Part shown: positions 8,652-15,306 of the stretch, in pieces
Layout: each line of letters begins with the position of its first letter
Numbering within the stretch: the stretch's first letter is position 1
NCBI GenBank assembly: GCA_017435905.1
Contig: JAFSEB010000053.1
Span: 1-38,150, forward strand
Direction of reading: 5' to 3'
From: Clostridia bacterium
GTDB lineage: Bacteria > Bacillota > Clostridia > Christensenellales > CAG-138
Length of the DNA: 38,150 nucleotides
Made by a program: the position numbers and the translations under genes
Notes under the pieces: generated by a model
What the model saw: only the letters and a program-made list of their open reading frames with translations
Databases searched by the model: none
Told to the model about the DNA's origin: nothing

Positions 8652-10592
8652 ATGAAGATCACCTTCCCGGACGGCTCCGTCCGCGAATACGAACAGGGCA
8701 TCAGCGCCTTCGGCGTTGCGGAATCCATCGGTTCCCGTCTGCGCAAGGCCACCATCGCCTGCGAGATCAACGGCGAACTGGCGGATGCGTTCCGCCCCAT
8801 CAACGAGGATTCTGCCCTCAAGCTCCTCACCTTCCAGGATGAAGGCGGCCGCTGGGCATACCGCCACACCGCTTCCCACATGCTGGCACAGGCCGTCAAG
8901 CGCCTTTACCCGGAGGTAAAGCTCGCCATCGGCCCCGCCATCGAGAACGGCTTCTACTACGATTTCGACGCCCCCAACGCCTTCACCCCTGCCGACCTTG
9001 AGGCCATCGAAAAGGAGCTTGTGAAGATCGAAAAGGAAAACCTGAAGCTGGAGCGCTTTGAGCTGCCCCGTCAGGAAGCCATCGAATACATGGAAAAGCT
9101 GGGTGAGCCCTACAAGGTAGAGCTCATCAACGATCTGCCGGAGGATGCCGTCATCAGCTTCTACCGTCAGGGCGAATTCGTTGACCTTTGCGCCGGTCCC
9201 CATGCGGAATCTACCGGCAAGGTGAAGAACATCAAGCTTACCAGCGTTGCGGGCGCTTACTGGCGCGGCAGCGAAAAGAATAAGATGCTCCAGCGCATCT
9301 ACGGCACCGCCTTTGAAAAGAAGGCCGACCTTGACGAATACCTCGTGCAGATGGAAGAAGCCAAGAAGCGTGACCACAACAAGCTGGGCCGTGAGCTTGA
9401 ATACTTCACCACCGTGGATGTCATCGGTCAGGGTCTGCCGATCCTGCTTCCCAAGGGTGCAAGGACCATTCAGCTGATGCAGCGCTGGATCGAGGATGAA
9501 GAGCAGAAGCGCGGCTACATGCTTACCAAGACCCCCCTTATGGCAAAGAGCGATCTTTACAAGATCTCCGGCCACTGGGATCATTACCTTGACGGCATGT
9601 TCGTGCTCGGCGATCCCGAGGATGAGACCAAGGAATGCTTCGCCCTTCGCCCCATGACCTGCCCCTTCCAGTATCAGGTATTTCTGAACCGCGGCCGCAG
9701 CTACCGTGACCTGCCCATGCGTCTTGGCGAGACCTCCACGCTCTTCCGCAACGAGGATTCCGGCGAGATGCACGGCCTGATCCGTGTGCGCCAGTTCACC
9801 ATTTCCGAAGGCCACCTGATCCTGCGCCCCGACCAGCTGGAAGAAGAATTCCGCGGCTGCCTTGAGCTTGCCAAGTACGTGCTCGATACCGTTGGCATGC
9901 TGGAAAAGTGCACCTTCCGCTTCAGCCAGTGGGATCCCAGCAACACCGAAAAATACATCGGCACCCCCGAACAGTGGGAAGAAGCCCAGAGCATCATGGG
10001 TAAGATCCTCGACGACCTCAAGGTGGATTACACCATCGGCATCGACGAAGCCGCCTTCTACGGCCCGAAGCTCGACATCCAGTACAAGAACGTATTCGGC
10101 AAGGAAGACACCATTGTCACCATTCAGGTAGACCAGCTTCTTGCGGAGCAGTTCGGCATGGAATATGTGGACCAGGAAGGCAAGAAAGTACGCCCCTACA
10201 TCATCCACCGCACCAGCCTTGGCTGCTACGAGCGTACCCTTGCATACCTTATTGAGCACTATGCAGGCGCCCTTCCCACCTGGATGGCACCGGAGCAGGT
10301 CCGCTTCCTGCCCGTTACCGACCGTGCCGCCGATTACTGCGCAGAGCAGGCGAAAAAGCTTGAAAGCCTCGGCTGCCGTGTAACGGTTGACTACCGCAAC
10401 GAAAAGACCGGTAAGAAGATCCGTGATGCACAGCTGGAGAAGATCCCCTACATGGTCATCGTGGGCGACAGGGATATCGAAAACAATACCGTATCCCCCC
10501 GTCACCGTGCAGAGGGCGATCTTGGTGCCATGAGCATGGAAGCCTTCACCGAAATGCTGATGGAAGTCATCGCCACCAAGGCCAAAAAGTAA
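8652..10592 (+). CDS. thrS: Threonine--tRNA ligase
   Basis: This enzyme charges tRNA-Thr. The 646-residue protein has a TGS domain (1-62), then the editing domain with HTASH (72-76) and CAGPHAES near 182. The class II catalytic core contains GLPILLPKG, RPMTCPF and MHGLIRVRQF, and the C-terminal anticodon-binding domain begins near APEQVRFLPV. The ATG at 8652 has a perfect AGGAGG at 8639-8644 and matches the family N-terminus; the longer open frame upstream is the T-box. The length is normal for the family. Confidence 0.98.
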   Translation: MKITFPDGSVREYEQGISAFGVAESIGSRLRKATIACEINGELADAFRPINEDSALKLLTFQDEGGRWAYRHTASHMLAQAVKRLYPEVKLAIGPAIENGFYYDFDAPNAFTPADLEAIEKELVKIEKENLKLERFELPRQEAIEYMEKLGEPYKVELINDLPEDAVISFYRQGEFVDLCAGPHAESTGKVKNIKLTSVAGAYWRGSEKNKMLQRIYGTAFEKKADLDEYLVQMEEAKKRDHNKLGRELEYFTTVDVIGQGLPILLPKGARTIQLMQRWIEDEEQKRGYMLTKTPLMAKSDLYKISGHWDHYLDGMFVLGDPEDETKECFALRPMTCPFQYQVFLNRGRSYRDLPMRLGETSTLFRNEDSGEMHGLIRVRQFTISEGHLILRPDQLEEEFRGCLELAKYVLDTVGMLEKCTFRFSQWDPSNTEKYIGTPEQWEEAQSIMGKILDDLKVDYTIGIDEAAFYGPKLDIQYKNVFGKEDTIVTIQVDQLLAEQFGMEYVDQEGKKVRPYIIHRTSLGCYERTLAYLIEHYAGALPTWMAPEQVRFLPVTDRAADYCAEQAKKLESLGCRVTVDYRNEKTGKKIRDAQLEKIPYMVIVGDRDIENNTVSPRHRAEGDLGAMSMEAFTEMLMEVIATKAKK

Positions 10593-10611
10593 AAGAAACC
10601 CTTATTTTTTC

Positions 10612-10645
10612 CGTCCGCCGCAGACACTTTTGCCTGCGGCGGACG
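10612..10645 (+). terminator. thrS terminator
   Basis: A perfect 12-base GC-rich stem (10612-10623 with 10634-10645) has a 10-base loop. Only TTTAT follows, so the U-tract is short. Confidence 0.7.
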
Positions 10646-10700
10646 TTTATACAGCACACCTGCCCCCGAAAAAAAGTCGGAAAAAATAAAAAAATAATGA

Positions 10701-10729
10701 TTGACAAGTGTGGGGGGAATGGATATAAT
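10701..10729 (+). promoter_or_regulatory. Consensus promoter of tRNA-Leu
   Basis: TTGACA (10701-10706) and TATAAT (10724-10729) with a 17-base spacer match the sigma-A consensus exactly. The short precursor leader folds as a 7-base hairpin (10736-10742 with 10747-10753) capped by a GAGA tetraloop. Confidence 0.9.
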
Positions 10730-10759
10730 AGGTCTTGCGATTGAGAAATCGCACCCTGT

Positions 10760-10842
10760 GCGGCCGTGGCGGAATAGGCAGACGCGTACGTTTGAGGGGC
10801 GTATGGGAGACCGTATGAGTTCAAGTCTCATCGGCCGCACCA
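10760..10842 (+). tRNA. tRNA-Leu (anticodon GAG)
   Basis: This is an 83-base tRNA with encoded CCA. The acceptor stem GCGGCCG pairs with CGGCCGC at 10832-10838. The anticodon stem 10787-10791 pairs with 10799-10803 around the loop TTGAGGG, giving anticodon GAG at 10794-10796. A long variable arm around 10804-10813 marks it as class II, as expected for leucine. The T-loop GTTCAAG is present. It reads CUC and CUU codons. Confidence 0.97.
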
Positions 10843-10880
10843 AATAAAACAACCACCCAGAGGGTGGTTGTTTTATTTGG
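10840..10880 (+). terminator. tRNA-Leu terminator overlapping its CCA end
   Basis: A perfect 19-base stem (10840-10858 with 10862-10880) with loop AGA begins inside the CCA of the tRNA itself. The right arm ends in a T-rich tract. This arm is reused in the repeats downstream. Confidence 0.9.
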
Positions 10881-10922
10881 TTTTGGTAATAGAAGAGACT
10901 TGAAGCCGTGTCCGAGCGTATG

Positions 10923-10956
10923 CGAGGAAAAAACGCTGCAGTGCAGCGTTTTTAGC
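10923..10956 (+). terminator. Terminator-like hairpin in the repeat mosaic
   Basis: An 11-base perfect stem with the core ACGCTGC and GCAGCGT around loop AGT has A residues before it and T residues after it. It is independent of any recognised gene and could stop transcription from either side. Confidence 0.55.
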
Positions 10957-10992
10957 GGCCGACTTTTTGGCATAAGCCCAAGTGCGCCGCAC

Positions 10993-11109
10993 GGAGTGCA
11001 AGCACGCATGGCTGAAATGCCAAAAAGAAGTCTCATCGGCCTTTGGTTGATTCCCAAACCACCCAAAGGGTGGTTGTTTTATTTGGTTTTGGCGCTTCGC
11101 TTTCGCCCC
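10993..11109 (+). repeat. tRNA-derived repeat unit, copy A
   Basis: This unit of about 117 bases is nearly identical to copy B. It contains 14 bases of the tRNA-Leu T-arm and acceptor (11028-11041, the same as 10823-10836). A terminator hairpin follows, AACCACCC-AAA-GGGTGGTT. Its right arm and tail (11068-11092) are identical over 25 bases to 10862-10886 after the real tRNA. An 11-base inverted repeat, CTTTTTGGCAT near 10963 and ATGCCAAAAAG near 11017, brackets the left half. No gene is recognised here. Confidence 0.85.
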
Positions 11110-11304
11110 GCGCAGGGGCACGGGGCGAGTTTTTTCGGTTTTCCCTCTCGCCGCAAGCGGCTCCCGGGCGGGAAAACCGCAGGGAACGAAAAGCACAGCT
11201 TTTCATCCGTTCCGGCGCACATGTCGCCGGAGCCGGAATCAAGCCTTTTCAGCGATGGAACACCGATCAGCGAAAAACTGCATACTGCCGCTTTCGCCCT
11301 CTTT
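11110..11304. other. Hairpin-rich spacer between repeat copies
   Basis: No plausible gene is visible. The stretch holds several inverted repeats. CGGTTTTCCC and GGGAAAACCG are perfect 10-base arms that enclose a nested GCCG-CAAG-CGGC hairpin. GAAAAGC-ACA-GCTTTTC and TCCGGCG with CGCCGGA follow. It may be a structured RNA or a scar of mobile DNA. Confidence 0.45.
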
Positions 11305-11420
11305 GGAGTGCAAGCACGCATGGCTGAAATGCCAAAAAAAGTCTCATCGGCCTTTGGCTGATTCCCAGACCACCCAAAGGGTGGTTGTTTTATTTGGTTT
11401 TGGCGCTGCGCTTTCGCCCC
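11305..11420 (+). repeat. tRNA-derived repeat unit, copy B
   Basis: This 116-base unit matches copy A apart from a few substitutions and one missing A-tract base. It again has the 14-base tRNA-Leu 3' segment (11339-11352) and the 25-base terminator arm (11379-11403). The left half of copy A's bracketing inverted repeat is absent, so the shared unit starts at GGAGTGC. Confidence 0.85.
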
Positions 11421-11449
11421 TTGGGATGCACAAGGCAAAAGCGACCGCC

Positions 11450-11478
11450 TTGTATTTCATTTTTTCTATTGTTATACT
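11450..11478 (+). promoter_or_regulatory. Promoter of the ASCH gene
   Basis: TTGTAT (11450-11455) and TATACT (11473-11478) are 17 bases apart, in an AT-rich pocket just beyond the repeats. Confidence 0.6.
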
Positions 11479-11533
11479 GAAAAAGCGTACTGCGCTCCCA
11501 CAGCCGACAGCACAAACCGAAAGAAGGAACCGT

Positions 11534-11881
11534 ATGCTGCACGAAATGAAGCTGTTTCCCAAGCCCTTTGCCGCCATCAGGAGCGGCAAAAAGACCATTG
11601 AGCTTCGCCTTTGCGACGAAAAGCGGCAGATGATCGCCATAGGGGACACCGTCCGCTTTACAAACACAGTATCCGGTGAAACGCTGGAGGCGGATGTCAT
11701 CGCCCTGCACCGGTTCGGCAGCTTCCACGCACTCTATGCCGTCCTTCCCCTTGATAAGTGCGGCTATTCCAAGGAAGAGCTGTCCACCGCCACGCCGGAG
11801 GATATGAACGCATACTATTCCCCCGAACAGCAGGCGAAATACGGCGCACTCGGTATTGAGATCAAAGTGAAAGCGGAATAA
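11534..11881 (+). CDS. ASCH domain-containing protein
   Basis: The 115-residue protein is a single ASCH domain, a PUA-like fold linked to RNA or modified-nucleotide binding. The key motif SGKKTIELRL (about 17-26) gives the GxKxxExR signature, and a short beta-barrel follows (IGDTVRFTNTVSGE). The ATG at 11534 has AAGGA upstream; the longer open frame runs back through the repeats and is rejected. It stands alone between a promoter and a terminator. The target RNA or nucleotide is unknown. Confidence 0.85.
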   Translation: MLHEMKLFPKPFAAIRSGKKTIELRLCDEKRQMIAIGDTVRFTNTVSGETLEADVIALHRFGSFHALYAVLPLDKCGYSKEELSTATPEDMNAYYSPEQQAKYGALGIEIKVKAE

Positions 11882-11886
11882 AAAAT

Positions 11887-11924
11887 GATCCGGAACAGGC
11901 ATTTTCCCTTTCCGGATCTTTTTT
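11887..11924. terminator. Terminator after the ASCH gene
   Basis: A 9-base stem (11887-11895 with 11910-11918) is followed by six T residues on the plus strand. A-residues before the stem could let it serve the convergent acetyltransferase gene too. Confidence 0.75.
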
Positions 11925-12465
11925 ATTGATGGCTGATCTCATAAAAACAGTACTCGCCGCTTATCTGCGGCGCCGATTTTTCCAAATACTCACGCTTTGT
12001 AAAACGCATGCCGCACTTTTGCATCACACAGCCGCTGGCGGCGTTATCCGCCCGGTGGTGAGAATGAATTTTGCGAAACCCCACCGCATCAAAACAAAAA
12101 TCCAGCACACAGGCAAGGGCCTCGGCGGCAAAGCCTTGCTGCCAATATGCCTTGCCGATCAGGTAATGCACGGCGGCGCTTTGTTTCGCTTCATCGATTG
12201 CATTGAGGTAGATAAAACCTATTGCCGCTGCAGTCGCTTTGCTTTCAACGCACCAAAGATAATAATCCTGCCGCCCGTAGCCTTCCATCTGCAGAGCGAG
12301 TTGGCGTTCGCTTTCCGCAGCGCTCTTATGGGGTGCAAAACCGAAAAAGCGGATGTTTTCCTCATCTGCCGCCCAGTTACGGTACATGTTCTCCGCGTCC
12401 CGCGGTTCGTATTGGCGCAGGATGAGCCGTTTTGTTTCAAGCCTTTGCGTGCCCCGGTGCTGCAT
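11923..12465 (-). CDS. GNAT acetyltransferase (RimJ/RimL-like)
   Basis: The 180-residue protein begins with LETKRLILRQYEPRDAE, the usual opening of RimJ/RimL-type N-acetyltransferases. It continues with IGFIYLN and IGKAYWQQGFAAEAL (acetyl-CoA binding loop), then NAASGCVMQKCGM near 145-157. These enzymes transfer acetyl to amines of proteins or small molecules. AAGGGGA precedes the ATG. No neighbour points to a substrate, so ribosomal protein modification or detoxification are equally possible. Confidence 0.88.
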   Translation of the reverse strand: MQHRGTQRLETKRLILRQYEPRDAENMYRNWAADEENIRFFGFAPHKSAAESERQLALQMEGYGRQDYYLWCVESKATAAAIGFIYLNAIDEAKQSAAVHYLIGKAYWQQGFAAEALACVLDFCFDAVGFRKIHSHHRADNAASGCVMQKCGMRFTKREYLEKSAPQISGEYCFYEISHQ

Positions 12466-12488
12466 GCGGTTCCCCTTCCATCCGAAAA

Positions 12489-12519
12489 GGCGCTTTCAAC
12501 AAAGAAAGCGCCCTCTTTT
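12489..12519. terminator. Bidirectional terminator
   Basis: A 9-base stem (12489-12497 with 12504-12512) has T-rich sequence on both sides. On the minus strand it ends the C_GCAxxG_C_C gene. Confidence 0.75.
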
Positions 12520-12527
12520 TTCCTTTT

Positions 12528-12929
12528 TTATTTGCCCTGTTCCTTCAGGTATTCCTCAAGAAGGTCGCTGACAAGTTCCACCGTGGCGGCACAGCGGCGT
12601 TCTTCCGTCTTGAAGCGGGGCACAAGGTCGCTGCACTCGATGCTGCCAAGCTTTTCCTCTGCCTTTGCCACAAAGCCGGCGCAAAGCTCCTTGAAGCCTT
12701 CCTCCTCGTGGGCAACGGTCTTCACGTTCCTTTTGCCGATGACCGCCAGCGCACCGCACACGGCGCCACAGGCTTTGCCGCAGCCCATGCCGCCGCCGAA
12801 GGCACTCAAAAGCTTATAATCCTCCGCACCGAGGTTCATACCGTAAAATGCATCCGCACCGCGAAGAACGGCCTCTGCGCAGTTGCAGTTATGTTCGAAA
12901 TAAAACTGATCCGCATGGTCTTTGAGCAT
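12528..12929 (-). CDS. C_GCAxxG_C_C family (putative redox) protein
   Basis: The 133-residue protein matches the C_GCAxxG_C_C family by its spaced cysteines: CNCAEAVL (about 15-22), GGGMGCGKACGAVCGAL (about 45-61), then single cysteines near 83, 99 and 113. Such proteins are found in anaerobes and are thought to bind metal or take part in redox chemistry, but the reaction is not established. AGAGGAAA precedes the ATG. A minus-strand promoter, TTGAAA (12991-12986) with TATACT (12969-12964), lies upstream. Confidence 0.85.
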   Translation of the reverse strand: MLKDHADQFYFEHNCNCAEAVLRGADAFYGMNLGAEDYKLLSAFGGGMGCGKACGAVCGALAVIGKRNVKTVAHEEEGFKELCAGFVAKAEEKLGSIECSDLVPRFKTEERRCAATVELVSDLLEEYLKEQGK

Positions 12930-12995
12930 ATGGGTTTCCTCTTTTCCGTTTTTCGTTAAAAAAAGTATATCATATCCAAAGCGGTTTTCAAAGCC

Positions 12996-13024
12996 TTGCG
13001 GCGGATGTTCCTCTGCGCTATACT
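12996..13024 (+). promoter_or_regulatory. Promoter of the C39-like pair
   Basis: TTGCGG (12996-13001) and TATACT (13019-13024) are 17 bases apart. It overlaps the -35 region of the divergent C_GCAxxG_C_C promoter at 12986-12991 closely enough for interference. Confidence 0.6.
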
Positions 13025-13062
13025 GTTGTGGAAACCATGTAAGAAAAAGGAGCGTGTGTACC

Positions 13063-13626
13063 GTGATCTTTTACAACCAGAACGATTATGCGCATATTCC
13101 CTACCCCTCCGAAAGCAACCCCAAGGGCAATATCAAAACCAGCGGCTGCGGTGTATGCAGCGCATCCATGGTGGTGGAAAACATGACGGAGCATAAACTG
13201 CCCATCGCAGAATGCACCGCTTTTTCCATGGCAGTGGGCGGTCGTGACAATTACGGTACCGATATGGAAAAACTCGGCGCTGCCATCTCGGAAAAATACG
13301 GCCTTGTGATGGAGACCACCGACGATAAGGAGAAGGTGCTTGCCTTCCTCAACGCAAACAAGGGCATGGTCATTGCCAACCCCGGCGGCGACAGGGAAGG
13401 TCACGTGGGGCTTTTCACCAAGTACGGTCACTATATCGTAGTGGCAGAAGCACGGGGACGCACGGTAAAGGTGCTCGACCCCAACCTGAAGCCCACCAGC
13501 TTTCAGAAGGAAGGCCAGACCGGCTTCCTTTTCGTGGACGGCGTAAACATCTACTGCGATATCGATGTGGTGGTGGAGGATTGTCTGAACCGCTCCCCCG
13601 CTTTCTACATGTTCTCGAAAGCGTAA
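13063..13626 (+). CDS. C39-like cysteine peptidase, copy 1
   Basis: The 187-residue protein has the layout of C39-like (papain-fold) peptidases. Gln in YNQNDY supplies the oxyanion hole, GCGVCSASM holds the likely nucleophile Cys, GHYIVV the His and VLDPN the Asp. There is no signal peptide, membrane segment or second domain, so it probably acts in the cytoplasm or is released by other means. The GTG start is set by alignment with copy 2 and by AAGGAG upstream. The target is unknown. Confidence 0.8.
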   Translation: MIFYNQNDYAHIPYPSESNPKGNIKTSGCGVCSASMVVENMTEHKLPIAECTAFSMAVGGRDNYGTDMEKLGAAISEKYGLVMETTDDKEKVLAFLNANKGMVIANPGGDREGHVGLFTKYGHYIVVAEARGRTVKVLDPNLKPTSFQKEGQTGFLFVDGVNIYCDIDVVVEDCLNRSPAFYMFSKA

Positions 13627-13635
13627 GGTGCAGCT

Positions 13636-14199
13636 ATGATCTTCTACAACCAAAACGATTACACCCATATCCCCTATCCCTCCGCCGGCTTCCCCAATGA
13701 GAACATCGAGGATTCCGGCTGCGGCGTGTGCAGCGCATCCATGGTGGTGGAAAACCTGACGGGGCAGAAATTCCCCATCAAAGAAAGCACCGCCTTTGCC
13801 CTGCAGGCCGGCGCACGGGATGATGACGGCACCGATATGGAAAAGCTGGCGCCTGCCCTGTGCGAGCGTTTCGGCCTTTCCTTTGAAGCCACGGACGATA
13901 CCGAAAAGGTGCTTGCCTTCCTTAACGCAGGCGAGGGCATGGTCATCGCCAACCCCGGCGGCGACAGAGAGGGGCACGTGGGGCTTTTCACTACCACGGG
14001 GCATTACATCGTGCTGGCAGCCGCACGGCAGCGCACGGTCATGGTGCTCGATCCCAGCCTTTCCCCCACGAAATTCGAGAAGGAAGGGCGCCGGGGCATG
14101 GTGTTTGTGGACGGCGTAAACATCTACTGCGATATCGATGCGGTGAAGGAAGACTGCCTGAACCGCTCCCCTGCTTTCTATCTGTTTAAAAAAGCGTAA
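13636..14199 (+). CDS. C39-like cysteine peptidase, copy 2
   Basis: It has the same length as copy 1 and is roughly two-thirds identical by eye, with all proposed catalytic residues kept (NQNDY, GCGVCSASM, GHYIVL, VLDPS). The longest identical runs are around ANPGGDREGHVGLF and FVDGVNIYCDID. It starts nine bases after the stop of copy 1, so the two form one operon that arose by tandem duplication. Divergence is highest at residues 17-26 and 55-80, which may reflect different partners. Confidence 0.8.
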   Translation: MIFYNQNDYTHIPYPSAGFPNENIEDSGCGVCSASMVVENLTGQKFPIKESTAFALQAGARDDDGTDMEKLAPALCERFGLSFEATDDTEKVLAFLNAGEGMVIANPGGDREGHVGLFTTTGHYIVLAAARQRTVMVLDPSLSPTKFEKEGRRGMVFVDGVNIYCDIDAVKEDCLNRSPAFYLFKKA

Positions 14200-14207
14200 A
14201 TACCGTG

Positions 14208-14236
14208 AAAAAGCCGAAGCGCCGCTTCGGCTTTTT
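14208..14236 (+). terminator. Terminator of the C39-like operon
   Basis: A perfect 13-base stem (14208-14220 with 14224-14236) with loop GCC ends in a run of six T residues. Confidence 0.9.
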
Positions 14237-14262
14237 TCTGCAAAAAAACTGATAAAAAAGTA

Positions 14263-14291
14263 TTGACAATGCCTGTATGTCATGGTATCCT
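14263..14291 (+). promoter_or_regulatory. Promoter of the putative small RNA
   Basis: TTGACA (14263-14268) and TATCCT (14286-14291) have a 17-base spacer. The start is expected near 14298. Confidence 0.8.
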
Positions 14292-14299
14292 TTCATCAA

Positions 14300-14315
14300 G
14301 TTAGATGCTTCTAAC
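14300..14315. promoter_or_regulatory. GTTAG-N6-CTAAC operator at the small RNA start
   Basis: A perfect dyad begins nine bases after the -10 element. The same dyad stands at the iron uptake genes, so one metalloregulator probably binds all of them. Blocking at the start site implies repression. Confidence 0.6.
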
Positions 14316-14430
14316 CTCCAGTGTCACCCTGATCGGGAGGGTGCTGCCATCACCCTCCCGCAATATGGGAAACACCTTTCTTTGCATTGATCCACCATGA
14401 TATAGAGTCTCTTTCCAAAAACCCAAGCGG

Positions 14431-14464
14431 AAAAACGCTGCCGTCTCCTTCCGGCGGCGTTTTT
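14431..14464 (+). terminator. Terminator of the putative small RNA
   Basis: The 12-base stem has one G-T pair and a T-rich tail. A separate promoter follows at 14481-14509, so downstream expression does not need read-through. Confidence 0.85.
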
Positions 14465-14480
14465 CACTTTTGTGGGAAAA

Positions 14481-14509
14481 TTGACAGCCCCGTCATTCTT
14501 TGCTATAGT
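14481..14509 (+). promoter_or_regulatory. Promoter of the 14588 membrane protein gene
   Basis: TTGACA (14481-14486) and TATAGT (14504-14509) have a 17-base spacer. The leader of about 72 bases contains a perfect 7-base hairpin, 14526-14532 with 14546-14552. Confidence 0.8.
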
Positions 14510-14587
14510 GATAAAAATCATCCGCTTCCGGCTTCCCATCCTGCTGCCGGAACAGGCAAATCTTCTTTATATTATTTGAGGTAAACC

Positions 14588-15181
14588 ATGTATCAGTTTC
14601 ATTTGAAAGAAGCAAAAACTTCCTCCGCAGTCGATCTGCTGCTTGTGGTATTCTTTGTGCTGGTCGCCGTTTTCATGCGCCCCATTATCGATCTTCTTTC
14701 CTCGGTGCCTGCACCCTTCGGCGGCATCCTGAAGATCCTTATGATGCTGTTTTTTGTGGGCATCTGCTATTTCTTCTATGCCTTCCGCCTCTGCAGCTAC
14801 CGCTACACGGTCATCCACAGCGAAAGGAAGGAGGATGAACCGGATCAGTTCGGCAACAAGGCGGATTGGCCCTGGCCCGTGGGCACGGTGGTGGTGGAAC
14901 GCATGGTTTCCGACAAGGGCAGGATCATCGATGAGATCGCCCCGGATGAGCTGACCGCCTTTATCCGCCCCGAAGAGGCAAACGCATATTTTGCCGCCCA
15001 CAGCGATGTGCGCCGCCGCTCCCTCCGCTCGGAGCGCTACTGCCGTCCCTTCCTGAAAAAGACGAGCTACCTCATCTACCGCCGTTACGGCAGCCTGCGT
15101 GCCGCCGCCTTCTGCCCGGATGAGACCTTTGCTGCACACCTTGATACCCTGCTTGCCATCAAGGAGGAAGCGGCAAAATAA
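14588..15181 (+). CDS. Uncharacterised two-helix membrane protein
   Basis: I do not recognise this 197-residue protein. Two hydrophobic segments (about 15-35 and 46-68) sit near the N-terminus, followed by a soluble region of about 125 residues rich in Arg, Glu and aromatic residues. That region is mostly alpha-beta in appearance (GTVVVERMVSDKGRIIDEIA). The FRLCSYRYTVIHSERK segment after helix 2 suggests the soluble part faces the cytoplasm. GAGGT precedes the ATG. It has its own promoter and no functional partner nearby. Confidence 0.75.
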   Translation: MYQFHLKEAKTSSAVDLLLVVFFVLVAVFMRPIIDLLSSVPAPFGGILKILMMLFFVGICYFFYAFRLCSYRYTVIHSERKEDEPDQFGNKADWPWPVGTVVVERMVSDKGRIIDEIAPDELTAFIRPEEANAYFAAHSDVRRRSLRSERYCRPFLKKTSYLIYRRYGSLRAAAFCPDETFAAHLDTLLAIKEEAAK

Positions 15182-15227
15182 GCGGAAAGATTCCCTTTTT
15201 CGCAATACCGCTTTTGCCCCGAACGGG

Positions 15228-15256
15228 TTGCATAAAACCGAAAAAACAGGTATAAT
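15228..15256 (+). promoter_or_regulatory. Promoter of the HAD gene at 15307
   Basis: TTGCAT (15228-15233) and TATAAT (15251-15256) are 17 bases apart. Confidence 0.75.
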
Positions 15257-15306
15257 ATTTATATATACCATATCTTCTGTGCATTATGCCGTTGAAGGAG
15301 TCCGAC

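Larger units (their letters stand above)
14298..14466 (+). ncRNA. Putative metal-regulated small RNA
   Basis: An isolated transcription unit of about 169 bases lies between two terminated genes and codes for no convincing protein. It has its own promoter. Its first 18 bases contain the dyad GTTAG-N6-CTAAC. A 10-base perfect hairpin follows (14334-14343 with 14351-14360), then a single-stranded pyrimidine-rich middle, and a 12-base terminator stem (14431-14442 with 14453-14464). The terminator loop GTCTCCTTCC and the segments CCTCC and CACCTTTC are C-rich and could pair with ribosome-binding sites. It does not match SRP RNA, tmRNA or RNase P, and a 6S fold is not evident. The function is inferred. 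Confidence 0.6.

Noticed and set aside
6971..8899. Antisense open frame of 642 codons over the permease and thrS leader
   Set aside because: It lies opposite well-recognised genes and a T-box, has low-complexity His/Gly-rich translation, and results from codon bias on the other strand.
8631..10505. Antisense open frame of 624 codons over thrS
   Set aside because: It mirrors thrS codons and has no family match that I can recognise.
10864..11361. Open frame of 165 codons through the tRNA-linked repeats
   Set aside because: It translates terminator arms and repeats, with similar peptides from both copies, so it is not a protein gene.
14365..14400. Eleven-codon frame inside the putative small RNA
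   Set aside because: It has no ribosome site at a usable distance and overlaps the unpaired central region; a leader peptide role has no support.
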